Shown here piece after piece: positions 1-11,900 of a DNA stretch of 64,000 bases. A program made the translations under genes and the position numbers. Source of the DNA: Pararge aegeria (Eukaryota; Arthropoda; Insecta; Lepidoptera; Nymphalidae). Position 1 is the stretch's first letter; each line of letters opens with the position of its first letter. The stretch spans positions 8,990,001 through 9,054,000 of the forward strand of contig NC_053202.1 in NCBI RefSeq assembly GCF_905163445.1. The letters run 5' to 3'. The notes under the pieces are model-generated. The model saw only the letters and a list, made by a program, of their open reading frames with translations. It was not told the origin of the DNA and made no database searches.

Positions 1-660
1 TATATTCGTTATGGACAATATCGTCTATAGTTCTAATATTTCCTCCAAGTGTAGCTGAAAACACTTTAATAAATATATACAAAAAAAAATTAGGTACACT
101 TAAAAAACAAAAAAAATTAATGGCAATCGAAATCGAATCCCGCCATGTCACGCGCTCACTAGTGAAACTTTTCACCGCTATGGTGAATCAGTGCCTTAAC
201 AGAGATATATTTTTGTCTTTTTTTTTTCATTTGCCCCGTAGTCCGTAGTTTCCCGCAATCAATCTCACCCACACCCCGGTTTCTAGCTAAACCGCAAGTC
301 TTTGTGGGTCGATCTAGACTAGACCTCAAAAATTATAAATTCCGAATTTGCCCCTGCCTTTCAGACACCCGGGACGTACCACTTAAACTACAACGCTTAC
401 CGCTCCGCCAGGGTGGTCGTCAACATATAAAATTAATGTAATTTACTGAGAACAGAATAAGTAAGTTAACACGAGTAACTAGAGAATATTTCCATCTCTG
501 AGCGACGATTAAAAAAGCTTTTTCTCCATCTTTGATTAAATCCGCAAACTTTTTGCTGTAGAAGTAGGATAACTGTATTTAAATAAAAAAAATCGGGATA
601 TAATAAATACTAATAATACTTATAATTTCTAATTATAGCCACAGTAAATAAATTACTTAT
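1..660. other. No gene recognised
   Basis: AT-rich sequence with A and T runs and no open frame of interest. It contains no Pde6-like exon that I can find. Confidence 0.5.
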
Positions 661-718
661 TTTTTTTCTCTGTTCTCTGGTTGTAGTATGTACTACAACC
701 AGAGAACAGAGAAAAAAA
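661..718. repeat. Perfect palindrome, 28-bp arms, 2-bp spacer
   Basis: Left arm 661-688, spacer TG 689-690, right arm 691-718, with no mismatch. The arms contain TCTGTTCTCTGG and its complement. The symmetry stops exactly at both ends. Confidence 0.95.
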
Positions 719-771
719 TACATAAATTTTGGACTATGTTCCTTTATTGCGGTTAACGGGTCACCTACTCA

Positions 772-1445
772 GTACCCTACTCTGTACCCTTGTTGTCTTC
801 GAACACGGCTAGCATGGGCAGGAGACAATTATATCCCCGGGGAAACGATAAAAATGTATCTTCTCCCACAGCTTTATCAACTCTCAGATCACCAGCGCAG
901 AAGTGGAAATAATATCCATATAATATATGTGTAACTAGCTGTTACCCGCGACTTCGTCTGCGTTTGATTTTGTTTTTTGATATGGCATTAAATTTAGTTG
1001 TAGATCTTGAAACAATTGAAGTATTCAGTATTGCGAAGCCTTAAATGAGGGGTTTGCTGCTGTCCTCTGAGGAGTTCTGTCCTCTATCTCCAACCACAGT
1101 TTAAGCAAAATTAAACACATATTATAACCCCTAAAGTACAAAAATAATTATTTAAATCGGTTATAATTTGTCGGAGTTATGGTGTAATATCGTCAAACAC
1201 TCATCCCCTCTCCCAATGGAACCGAGCTTAATGTCGGGATAAAAAGTATCCCATATTACTTCTAACACTTCCAAGAATATGTGTACAAAGTTTCATGAGG
1301 ATCGGTTAAGAAGTTTTTGCATGAAAGCGTAACAAACAAACTTACATTGACATTTATAATATTAGTAGGGAAAGGGATAATAAACGGGGGTACACTTCTC
1401 CTATTCCATGCTCCCATGCTTTAGCAGGTGGACACGACCGAAGTG
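772..1445 (+). repeat. Dispersed repeat interrupted by a Helitron
   Basis: The stretch before 934 (containing GGCTAGCATGGGCAGGAGAC, a CCCCGGGG core and CTTCTCCCACAGCTTTATCA) and the stretch after 1378 (AAACGGGGGTACAC..., CTTTAGCAGGTGGACACG) are adjacent in another copy at 42955-43145. Here they are split by 443 bp. A third partial copy lies at 42690-42780. Confidence 0.8.
935..1377 (-). mobile_element. Non-autonomous Helitron, 443 bp
   Basis: On the minus strand it starts TCCCTTTCCCTACTAATATT and ends ..GCTAG. The flanking bases are A (934) and T (1378), the Helitron target. It contains the usual tail with 'CGCGACTTCGTCTGCG' near the CTAG end. It encodes nothing. Its ends agree with the uninterrupted repeat copy near 43069-43103. 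Confidence 0.78.
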
Positions 1446-1799
1446 CGTTTTATCACCATCACCTCACAATAATGTACGCAAATATGTATGAACGCTTCAT
1501 AGGTAAAGGGCCTACAAAAAGAGTTTAAGTATAAAAATGGCGGCGTTGCTGCGTGAAGGTCGTAAAACAAACGAACCAAAAACTCACGCTTTCGTATTTA
1601 TAATATTAGCATGTTTATTATCTCTGAAACCTAATATTCTGCCAACTCAATGAAGCAAATAAAATATTTAGATTGGCTTATGAAGATAAATCTATAAATT
1701 ACATCGTGAGCTGGATGGGATTGAGTATGCTAATTTTAGGATTTTATTATATCAACTCAAACAAGCTTAGAAAAGCTTACAGATTAATATTTAAGATGC

Positions 1800-1990
1800 C
1801 AAAAACCGTATCTGCCGCCAAGCGGTTAAGCGTTCCGGTACGATGCCGTGTAGAAAACATGGGGGTTAGAACTATAACAGGTTAGCCCACAACCATCTTA
1901 GACTGCTTCTTAGCCCATCTTAGACTGCTATATCACTTTTTTTTTTTGTGAGATTGCAGTCATGCGCTTACTTGTGAAGGGAATAAAAAA
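1800..1990 (+). mobile_element. SINE fragment, family D
   Basis: Shares the motifs CGTTCCGGTACGATG, TAGCCC..CATCTTAGACTGC and GTGAGATTGCAGTCA..CGCTTAC with several other copies in the window (8430-8755, 27175-27290, 44020-44105 on this strand). It is followed by an A-rich end. Confidence 0.6.
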
Positions 1991-2287
1991 AATGTAATAA
2001 TCGAACACTAGGTCCTGGTTTCGATTTCAGGGTTGAGCCGTTTAGGTATCTCGTTTCTATCAAAAAAAATCCAGTACCATACTTGACTCTGAAAACTAGC
2101 TTCTGTCCGGTTATTGATAATAATCGTGGTAACCCGCCAGCCCGCATTGAAGCATGGTGGATCTAACCGATTTAAATAATTAGCTACTTACTTAATTTTT
2201 TTATATAAGAATACACAACTTAAAAATTTCAGTAGAATTAAACCTAAATTGAATGCCACATGTCTTCCGAAAAACAAAAACTTATAT

Positions 2288-2335
2288 ATGGGATTGAGAT
2301 ATATATATATATATATATATATATCTCAATCCCAT
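2288..2335. repeat. Perfect 48-bp palindrome with an (AT)13 centre
   Basis: ATGGGATTGAG, an AT dinucleotide run and CTCAATCCCAT form a perfect, spacerless palindrome. Such sequences extrude as cruciforms and grow by slippage. Confidence 0.93.
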
Positions 2336-2499
2336 GAAAACGACCTATGTTCCGTAATATGGCGATTAGTTTAAGAACGAAGACGAAGGCTAACTTCGTG
2401 TAGAGGTAATGCACCTACGCCTCATAATGTGGCACATTGCAGTTGCATTAATATTACTTTCTTATTTTATAAATATTTCATTTATTACAAAAGTAATAA

Positions 2500-3357
2500 A
2501 TAAACGTAGTAAAACGTAGTAATAAATAAAAGTAATATTTAGAGATTTTCATATATATTTTTTATAAACTTGAATTTTTATTCACTTTGCTATTTACAAT
2601 TGATCCATTTGAAAATAATGGAAATATATAATCCTAATTGATTATGATATTTGCCACCAGCTGGCGTATAAGTCAAGAAGCGTTACGTACGTACGTTTAC
2701 GGAAGCGTTACCTCCGTCAGAAAAAAAACCCTAGCTACTCCCGAGTCGCGCCTAAAGAAGTTTAACTTCAAAAACCCCAGTTAAACAGGACAAATGGTTA
2801 CCCTATCCAAGCGTAGGTAGCTACCAAACATCTGTAATATAATCCGAAAAGGAATAATATTTACAGAAGAAACAAAAGATAAACTTTTCGTATTGTTTAT
2901 CCGGTCCCTAATGAAAAATTGCTGCAGGAACTTTTGCGTTTATTAGCATTTCTCTTGTTTTTCTCAAATGGCGCAGACATAGCTAAGTTTTAATTCTGGG
3001 AACATTTTGATCATTTATCTTGAACATCAATTAATATGGAAGTTTAAAATTAATGTTATTGGGGTTTGTGGGGTTTTTGCAAGGTATCCTGGCTGTACTT
3101 TATTCATAGGAAGCCAGAATGCTATTAGATTTTAAGTTAAAATAAGAGAAAAAGTAATTATTAATTTTCGTATAGGAAGCGATGGGGCTGACATTCTTAT
3201 AGTTAAGAAAAGTCCCGAATAAACAAGGAATTAAAAAAAAACTCCTCCATAGGTTATATGCGAAGTGGCCTAAGGCTAAGGCTAAGGCTTAATTTTCGGA
3301 GTTACGTGCGTTTTAAGCAATTTAATTTCACTTGATATCTGTATTTGCTGGTGAAGA
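2500..3357. other. No gene recognised
   Basis: AT-rich, with scattered short repeat remnants. No coding exon or clear element boundary is visible. Confidence 0.4.
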
Positions 3358-3530
3358 AAAACATCTTGAGGGAATTTGCATGCCTGAGAGTTATCCATAA
3401 TATTGTCAAATGCGTGTGAAGTCAATTAAGAAGTAATCCGAAATTGGAATCCGGGGTGGACTACGGCCTAAACACTTCTCATTCCGAGTAAAACACCCGT
3501 GCCCTGTAGTAACCCGATAATGCTTTGATG
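3358..3530 (+). mobile_element. SINE fragment, family A (3' part)
   Basis: Matches other copies in ACATC.TGAGG..., GCATGCCTGAGAGTT.TCCATAAT, GGGGTGGACTACGGCCTAA and CCCTGTAGT, and ends in GATGATGATGA. The tRNA-like head is missing. Confidence 0.65.
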
Positions 3531-3801
3531 ATGATGACAAATTAAAGTCTTCATTAAAAATCTACTAAGAAATACTCTATAAAAATAAGACAGAAATGAT
3601 TTTCAAAAAATTCATGTTTAGAAAAAACATGAATTTTTGGCTCTGATTAATTTTAGACTATTATTAACCATGTAGTTTCAACGAACACAAGATGTCATGA
3701 TGAAAACAACAAAATATTGCAAAATATACAACATGGTTACAAATGCTGACACTGCGCATAATATAATTATTATGTATAATACATATTTATACATATAGTA
3801 A

Positions 3802-4250
3802 CTAGCTTTTGCCCGCGGCTTCGCTCACGTTAAGTTTTATTTTTGATTTGTTAAATTTACTACAAAGGGTTAAAAAAAGATCTTGCTGCTTATAGAAAAA
3901 TATGAACGGAAATTACTTAGAAAATCAGAAACTTTCATATAAATTTTGATCCCCTATGAAATACGTATTTCTTTATTATAAATCGAAAACCTAAAATCAA
4001 AGTTTAATTGATGTAGCTTGAAAAATAAATTGATAAATGAAGAATTTTTTACAAACTTTCATCCCATATTTAACCCTGATGGAATTTAAAAAAATCCTTT
4101 CCTAGCGGACGCCTACGTTGTAATAACTATCTGTGTGCAAAATTTCAGCCCAATCCGTCAAGTGGTTCGAGCTGTGTGTTGATAGATCAGTCAATCAGTC
4201 AGTCAGTCAGTGACCTTTGCCTTTTATATATTTTGATAATATACAAGTTA
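3802..4250 (-). mobile_element. Degenerate non-autonomous Helitron
   Basis: CTAG at 3802-3805 follows an A and leads into GCCCGCGGCTTCGCTCACG, the 3' end of this Helitron family on the minus strand. The inner part has CAATCCGTCAAGTGGTTCGAG. A (CAGT)n run at about 4190-4212 lies near the decayed 5' end. Confidence 0.6.
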
Positions 4251-4754
4251 TCAGCTGCTCAATAAATATTTTACGCAAAAAGGGTAGGTTAGGTATACTT
4301 TCGAAAATTTGTGCAGTTATGCTGATAATGCGTTTGGTGAAAATAATTGGTCATATACAATTACCAATCAAGTAATCGGTGAGTACTAAAGCAAAAATGA
4401 TAACTTTTAGTTTTTTAATCGATGAAGTGCGTTTGAAATAAAAAAAAATATTTTCTAAGATTACGTTGACGAAACAGAGACAACTATTGCAATATCCTGT
4501 ACAACCAATAGCTTGGACATGGTAATTATTAATGATATTATCACTCGCGTTTAGATGTAATTAATGTTTTAAAAGATAAAATTTAATTAAAAAAAAAATT
4601 AGGGATTTTTCATAAAATAAACTTCTTTCTAAAAATATAAGATAAAATTAAATTTATATTTAAACAAAAATGAATTAAAATATAACGATAATTGTAAATA
4701 AGAAATGTGAATAATAAATGATTAAATGTAGATTAAAATTGTAGCTATATTTAA

Positions 4755-6006
4755 TTAAAAATCGATTAAAATAATTTCATGAAGCATAATCCGTAATTTA
4801 GTAATAATTTCCCGGTTAGTTGTCGTACTGAACATGCATCGTCGGTCAATCTCTTTTTCTACGTTGTCCATGAAATAAATTTGCAAAAATTGGGGATTTT
4901 CTTCAGGTACTGGGCGAAGTGAACCAATTTGATGGTATACTTGTCCTTGCACTTTAAATGTGGGCATAAAATGATTATATTTTACAATATTTGTTGCTCC
5001 AAACGATGTCATTTGAAAACAGGAGTTGTATTTTCTAATATGCTGAAGAAAATATAAATATAAATATAATATAAATCCTCCCTTTGCGTGGGCTAGATGG
5101 AAGACAAGGTATTCGGCAAATAACTTTTTATCTCGTGCGTGCAATGCTTTTAACAACAAATATTGTGAGACGGACATTTTTCATGTCAAAATTGGTACGT
5201 TTAGAAAATTTATTTTGACAAAGTACTATAGCTTTAAAGTTTTTGTTTTTCATTTTTGTTTTACTTACATTACTATTATATTTTCTTTTTTTTGTATAAT
5301 AATTGCTTGCTAGGTACTTACTCCTAAGCAATTGTGGTTAATGTTATCGTGTTATATGTATAACCAAGTTGTGGAAACTTTATTGGTCTATGTGATACAA
5401 AAATACGGCATTACTTTTATGTATAATTATACTGTTTGTTTCCCTTTAAAAGCTAATAAATAAATAAATAAATAAATAAAATGTTCAGACTCCTTAGTAG
5501 TTCCATATACGTAGGTAAGAAGAGGTTCTGGTGGTTCAACCAGTGGTGGTAAATGAACTTTGCCGTTGGAGCAACACAAACCGGCAGTTTCTTTTTGAAA
5601 CATCTTAGCGCGACAATGCGGACATACTACATTCATTGAACCAATGACCACATCGGGATGGATCTTGTAATCATATTTCTTAAAATCATTTTCTTTCGTA
5701 ATTAAAGGCTGCTTTATTAAGATCGGTTTTAGTTCTTAACTGATTTTGTCTTAATCTTTGATCATCCAAACGTTGAGCTCGTTCGTCAGGTTTTTCGGCA
5801 GCTCTTGATGAAGACGCTCTTGATCGTAGGTCTGTAACTCGAACAACACGTTCACTATCTGTTTCATTAGCTCTCAAAGACGAAGCTCGAAGTCTGTTTG
5901 ATTCTAATCGTGTTGTTTGTTGTTGCGGTGTTTCTGTAGTTCTTCTGGTTGCCTGTTGCTTCGTATTTCTCGTTGATCTTCCGATATTTGATTTTTTCCG
6001 TGGCAT
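4755..6006 (-). pseudogene. Broken Helitron Rep/helicase, N-terminal part
   Basis: Three minus-strand pieces in order resemble the start of lepidopteran Helitron replication initiator/helicase proteins. Piece one, 6006-5686, is an Arg/Ser/Thr-rich head. Piece two, 5651-about 5483, has the zinc-binding CPHCRAKMFQKE. Piece three, about 5048-4755, contains IRKYNSCFQMTSFGA and QVYHQIGSLRPVPEENPQFLQIYFM (both cut across a longer conserved stretch). A frameshift separates pieces one and two near 5686. A 424-bp insertion splits two and three. The frame ends in a stop at 4755, before the HUH nuclease and helicase motifs. It is a dead fragment. Confidence 0.8.
5054..5477 (+). mobile_element. 424-bp retroposon-like insertion in the Helitron ORF
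   Basis: Flanked by AAAAT at 5049-5053 and 5478-5482. It ends in (AATA)n on the plus strand, like a SINE or short LINE tail. Removing it with one AAAAT makes the Helitron frame continuous (..EHF|LQHIRK..). I do not recognise the element body. Confidence 0.65.
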
Positions 6007-6339
6007 TGTAAATAATATTATTTGTGTAGCACCTGTTTTATCTATTTACATAAATAATTAATTAGTTAATTCTTTTCTATTTACAATTTAAATTAACTAT
6101 TTATTATTATTAAAGTCTTGAGTATACTTACTAATTAAGAGTATTATTGACTTTCATTAAATTTCTTTTATTTTCTTATTTAATATAAGTTGTAAAATAA
6201 CTCATTGAATTTAATGAGAAAACATTTTATTGCATTCATTGCCGCATATAAAATTTTGAATCAGTCGATCGCTATAGAACTTAATGCATTGAAGCGCTAT
6301 ATGATGGTGATATTTAATAACATGGACATCATATTTACA

Positions 6340-6640
6340 TTCTCCGTGGAAAAATACATGGTCATACCAATTTTTATGACAATCGGTTGAACGGGGCGGA
6401 AGTCGATACTTGACAGCGCCGCCTGGTGGGGAGTTACATCAATGGACATAGCATGTTCGTTTTCTCAGTGGAAAAATACATGGTCATACCAATTTTTATG
6501 ACAATCGGTTGAACGGTGCGGAAGTCGATACTTGACAGCGCCGCCTGGTGGGGAGTTACATCAATGGGCATAGCATATAAACCTTCTCCGTGAAAAAATA
6601 CCAATTTTCATAATGATCGGTCAAATAGTTTCTGAGTTTA
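6340..6640. repeat. Tandem repeat, period 122 bp, about 2.4 copies
   Basis: TTCTCCGTGG or TTCTCAGTGG starts units at 6340, 6462 and 6584. Each full unit contains ATGACAATCGGTTGAACGG and GACAGCGCCGCCTGGTGG. The third unit is shortened and diverged. It probably comes from a transposon end, perhaps Helitron-associated. Confidence 0.85.
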
Positions 6641-6753
6641 TCGATGACATATATACAAACATCCTCTTTTATATATATAGATAATAAACTACAAACAGTT
6701 CGGTGACCTATTTGGGGCAACCGAGGGTTTTGTCTGCAATTATGGACGAAGTC

Positions 6754-6799
6754 ATCATAACGAGAAGCTACCGGGAGTCCGGTAGCTTCTCGTTATGAT
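6754..6799. repeat. Perfect palindrome, 21-bp arms, 4-bp spacer
   Basis: Arms 6754-6774 and 6779-6799 with spacer GAGT. The arm contains CGAGAAGCTACCGG. It lies at the upstream edge of the retrotransposon fragment at 6831. Confidence 0.95.
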
Positions 6800-6830
6800 C
6801 GCAGGCATGTAGTTTCCGGGTGTTCTCATC

Positions 6831-7308
6831 TTGCTAACGGCGAATACTTGCACAGACATAATCATTAATCAAGTAGCCAGAATAATTCATCATAAAATTG
6901 CTCTTCGGTATGGCCTTATCGATTTTGAGATGCCTTACTATAGGTACGACCCGGCGTCAGTTTTTGAAAATAGCCGTGCATTGCTCTACTGGAATCGAAT
7001 GATTATCACTGACAGGTATATTACAGGCTAATAAACCTGATATAGTGCTTGTCGATCGATCAGTGCGCCGTGCAATAATTGTTGATATTACTATTCCACA
7101 TGGCGATAATCTGGGGAAAGCTGAAAAGGAAAAAGTATCTAAAGATTTGGACCTTGCTCACGAGATTAACGCCATGTGGAATGTTAAGTCGACCGTTATT
7201 GTTCCTATCGTCGTTTCAGTAAATGGGCTTCTCGCGAACGCTTCGACCAACATCTTAAGTAGCTTTCGCTTGGTGGTTGGATCAAGGGTCGGATACAGAA
7301 GGCAGTAG
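6831..7308 (+). pseudogene. Non-LTR retrotransposon C-terminal fragment
   Basis: Two frames, joined by a shift near 7030, read VARIIHHKIALRYGLIDFE, then NKPDIVLVDRSVRRAIIVDIT and VIVPIVVSVNGLL. The PDI(V)..D..VDI pattern resembles the restriction-enzyme-like endonuclease region at the end of R2/R4-type LINEs. There is no reverse transcriptase upstream, so it is a truncated, dead copy. Confidence 0.65.
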
Positions 7309-7399
7309 TCCTTGAAACGGCGCGTATTGTGAGGAGACGGAGAACTCACTCTGGAGCCCTGACCGCCGGTTGCTTGGGCATTCAAAAGCCTCGCAAGCG

Positions 7400-8058
7400 G
7401 AGGGTGAATGTTTTTTCTTATAAATTTTTAATAGTGTTTTTTTTACTTTATTAAAAAAACAAATTATTTGGTAGGAATTAAAAAAAAAAAACAATAAATG
7501 ATAGAAAATAAACTACATACTATGATGCTACGTAGTACATAAAAAATAGTTTTTTATGCAACTTTTAGAAAGAGGCAAGGATTTTGCCTGGCGTATGTCA
7601 GCAGGTAGGGAACCAGTCGAGTCCAAAATCTGATACAGTAAATCGTAAAAGAGTTAGTACTATAATATTTTGTACGACTGTACGGAACCTGTAGTTTGCC
7701 ATCGCTGCAGTATGTAACTAGTTATTGTTATACATAGGGAGAAACAGGATACGATACAAAAGCGACGGTGTCTTTTATGTATGTTTAGTAACTCGTAGCT
7801 TGAAGCACCTTTATGACGCTTAACGCTGCAAAAAGTTGTGTCCAAAGTGTCTCTAGGTCAGTTGCAATAGGGCAGTAGAGTCCGCTCTACAGCTTAAACC
7901 ATAACACTTGGGTATAATCGGTTTGGTTTTAAACTTAGTATGTAACTTTTTGGTGAGAATGGGATAGCTAGATCCTTCCCACGGGTTCAGATCACCCGAG
8001 AGAGAGAGAAACAATGAAAAAGGAGCGCAGAGTTAAAAAGAAAAGTATATAGGTACTC
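7400..8058. other. No gene recognised
   Basis: AT-rich sequence without an exon or clear element. It may be Pde6 intron or upstream sequence. Confidence 0.4.
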
Positions 8059-8059
8059 T

Positions 8060-8148
8060 GTATGTCTTTTAACCACTTTCAAATAAGGAAGTTTTTCTAT
8101 TAGTAAAATGGAGAAACTTCCTTTTTTGCAAGCGGTTAAAACACATAC
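8060..8148. repeat. Imperfect hairpin, 38-bp arms, 13-nt loop
   Basis: Arms 8060-8097 and 8111-8148 pair with six mismatches. The size is like a pre-miRNA stem, but no expression evidence is available. A small fold-back transposon remnant is equally likely. Confidence 0.55.
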
Positions 8149-8429
8149 AAAGTTTTAATGAAAGTATATCTCGCGAACTAGGTTAAGTGCAGTCTCAAAT
8201 GAGCAGTTGAATAAAATCTCGAAAAAGATGGTGTTTGTGAGGGAAGTGCTCCTTTTCGCGTTTTCCCACAACTTCCGCTCAAATGCATATATATTTAATT
8301 GTTGCAGGTTTAAACATGTTGCTGATTTTATTATTAGTTTTCAATAATTAATTAAATATTAATAAGTTAAGGAAATTACAGTAATTTTTTAAACTCCGTA
8401 TGAGATACCCGACTTTCAAGGCGCTTAGC

Positions 8430-8755
8430 TTTTTGACGACCTGGCGCAACGGTAAGCGCTGTGAATTTAAGTAGGAGGCCGCGGGTTCGATTCCCGAAAG
8501 GGGCCATTTGGGAATTTATAATTTCTGAATTTTCTCTGGTCTGGTCTTGTGGGAGGTTGTGACCGTGGCTAGTTACCACCCTACCGACAAAGACGTGCCA
8601 CCAAGCAATTTAGGTTTCCGGTGCGATGTCGGGTAGAAACCGGTTAGGGGTACGACTACCATACTCCCTAAGTTAGCCCTTGACTTAATCTCACCTACGA
8701 TGGTATTTGAGTATGCAGTCTAAGAGGGTAACGGGCTGACCAGTCTTGTTTAAAC
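8430..8755 (+). mobile_element. tRNA-derived SINE, family D, near full length
   Basis: The head reads TGGCGCAACGGTAAGCGCT..., an A-box-like block, then GGGTTCGATTCCC, a good B box. The body has GTGACCGTGGCTAGTTACCA, GACAAAGACGTGCC and GTGCGATGTCGGGTAGAAACC. It is related to copies on the minus strand at 15980-16165, 47475-47690 and 49440-49735. Confidence 0.75.
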
Positions 8756-8983
8756 TAAACAGGCAATTGCTTTCCTAAAATAGATAAGCCCGCAAACTTT
8801 TTTTAAATTCCACTATGAATTATTTGTAAGTGTATTTTGAAGTGGTCATAAATAATAAATAATTGTGGGATAAAATAAACATTCTTGTTCCCGTTGTGAA
8901 ATATCGCCTGCTGGAACATTAAAAAAAATCCGAGCGATTTTCAAAAAGCCGAGAAACTTACGGTAATTTCTATTCGTTTCCAG

Positions 8984-11900
8984 ATCTCTACACAGCGCTA
9001 CGGATAGCACAGACGCAGGAGATTAGAATCAACTTCGGCGTGGGAGTCGCCGGGTTGGCAGCTCAGACAAAACATCCTATTAACATTAAGAACGCGTATG
9101 CTGATCCCAGGTTGGTAAAGACTCTATCAATACAGCCGTAAACACAAAACACTTATTTAATTAACCATCATCAATAATGTAGGTACTGGGATTTTTAGGG
9201 TAGGGAAAGATTTTTCGATCAATAATTAATGTATTTACTGGTATTAGGTGCTTTTTTTTGTTTTTTTTTTGATTTTTTTGATTTTTTTTTGATAGTGAAA
9301 ACGCCCCGTGCTTGTCTCTCTTCACCCCCGGGTGTTGCTAGCTTACAAACTTTTCCATATCCCTCATTTTACGGTAAACGTTTAGAACATTAAAGTAATA
9401 ATTACTTTCAACTGGTAAATGGAATGGAGTGACTAAACGTCAGTTCGAGAAACACTGCTAAACTTTCTGTATGTTTTTAATTCTGTGAACAGAACAACTA
9501 ACTAATAATGTACTAGTTTCGGAGTCCACTACAAAAACTTGCAAAAATGATTTTAAAGAATATTGAGCAGGTATAGTGTTTTATGAAATATTAGGCTCAA
9601 TTTTGAGTACATAAATCACTGAAATATATTGACAGATCTAAAATTAGCGCTATACTTATCATAATGTTTGTATTCTCATTACCTTAATGGATATGAGAAT
9701 CCAAACATTGATATGAGAAGAACTGGTATCCCACCATTGAAATGACTGACCTTAGGGTCGCACGAAGTCATGAAGCATCCGCTGAAGATGGCCACGGATG
9801 ACGGAGGGGTTTAAGATAATGCAAATCAAAGGGGTGGTAAAAATTATAAGGAGTTTATAGTTACGTAGCCGCTTTTAATAGTTATTAACGAAACTGTTAC
9901 GTTTTAGGTTTAACAGTGAAATTGACGCCCGAACGGGGTACAAAACGGACCTAATATTGTGCATGCCAATCTGCAACTACGAAGGCGATGTTGTTGGTGT
10001 CGCGCAGATTATTAACAAAACGGATGGTTAGTGAAGATGTTAATTGTTTTTTTCCACGCAGAAAGTGTCAAACTATTTGCATTTTTATAGATCTTTCAAT
10101 CTTTTAAAATAAATTGGTATTGTTGTGTGTTGTCAATTTTTTGACGGCCGATTAGCGTAGCAGGCAGCGGACCTGCTTTCTGAGTCTAAGGCCGTGGGTT
10201 CATTTCCCACAGCTGGCAAATGTTTGTGTGATCAACATAAATGGTTTTTCAGTGTCTGGGTGTTCATCTATGTATTAAAAGTATTTATGTACATTAGTCA
10301 TAAAAATATTTATCAGTTTTTTTAGTACCCATAACACAAGCTACGCTTACTTTGGGGCCAGATGGCGATGCGTGTACTGTCGTAGTGAAATTAAATAGTC
10401 GGTTTGTTCCATGTAAAGATAACAAAGGTTATTTTTTAAAACCGCAAGTACGTTTTCTTATCGCTTTTTCTGGACAAGGATGTGAACCGATGGTGTAAAC
10501 AGTAGAAATATTTTAAGCAAGAGGTAGTAATGAATGAATATACCACGACAATATACAAATCTGATGAATATTTTTATGAATAATATACATAAATACTTAT
10601 AATATACAGATAAACCCCCAGACACTGAAAATAATTCATGTTCATCACACAAGCATTTTCAGTTGTGGGAATCGACCCCCCGGGCTTGGACCCAGAAAGC
10701 AGGGCTATCAAAATAGTTATAACTAACTGTACACTTTTTTACAGGCTCCAAAGAGTTTTCACCTCGGGACGTAGAAGTATTTCGACGTTACCTCACGTTT
10801 TGTGGCATCGGAATACAGAACGCACAGCTGTTCGAATCATCGGTATTAGAATATAAAAGGAATCAAATACTCCTAGCGTTAGCAAGGAGTATATTTGAGG
10901 AGCAGAGCAATTTGGAATGTTTAGTTACCAAGATCATGACTGAAGCGAGAGAGCTTCTGAAGTGTGAACGATGTGCAGTTTTTATATTAGATACAGACCA
11001 TTGTGAATCGGTAAGCAGAACAATATTAATTTGTCAATCAATAAAACGTGTCAAATTGCCTATAATAATAAAATTAATACGTATGTGCGTAGATTTGTTT
11101 CCTGGGATAAAGTCTAGCGTCACTCTAGCTTTTTATCTAAAACATGATGCAAAAAATCTGAATAAAAACCGATACACTACTCATATTAAAGTATGAAGTA
11201 TGATTACATCCCATAACGGCGAGAGACTATTCTTATTATTATTGCCTTTAAAAATTAACTATCTTCCGCCTACCTGCTTGATTTGATTCAACAACCATCG
11301 GCGCAACTTTTGGGGGAGCGAGTTCGAATCCCACACTCTAAAAAAAAATTGGTTATTCCTAACAAGATAGTGATTGTTGTGATCAAGCATCTTGATTCCA
11401 TACGAGCCTAACAAGAACATAGATACATCAAATAAGATGATAATAATTGTTTATCATAATTCAATGGACTGGGCAACTGTATTGCTCCTATTATTGTTAC
11501 TTAACTAAGGCATATTCTTAACTGATTCAATTTACGTACTTGTTTAAGCTAAATAATTAAAAATGATCTAATCATACAAAGAAGTAAATAATAATATTAA
11601 CAACGTATTTATTTGTTAGAATCAATGAACATACCTACGTTGTTAGCTCAATCTATAATGAACTTGCTGCTATAACTAATCAGCTTTTGTTGTTATGTTT
11701 ATTATCATAATTGTTATAATTTATATAACGTCAACTAAGAGAAAATCTCTCTTAGTTGGCTTTCTTTTTTAGAGTGCAGCACGCACCTCTAACTTATGTG
11801 CGTATTAAAATATCACTTGCTTTAAGGAAAATATCGTGAGGATACTTGCATCCCTGAGAGTTTTCCATAATATGGAACGTGTACTCAATAACAAGCTCCT

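Noticed and set aside
1673..1885. Possible upstream Pde6 exon or small gene
   Set aside because: Its second half is SINE sequence and there is no GAF-domain similarity or suitable splice site.
6340..6640. CRISPR-like array
   Set aside because: The units are adjacent 122-bp tandem repeats without spacers, in a eukaryotic genome.
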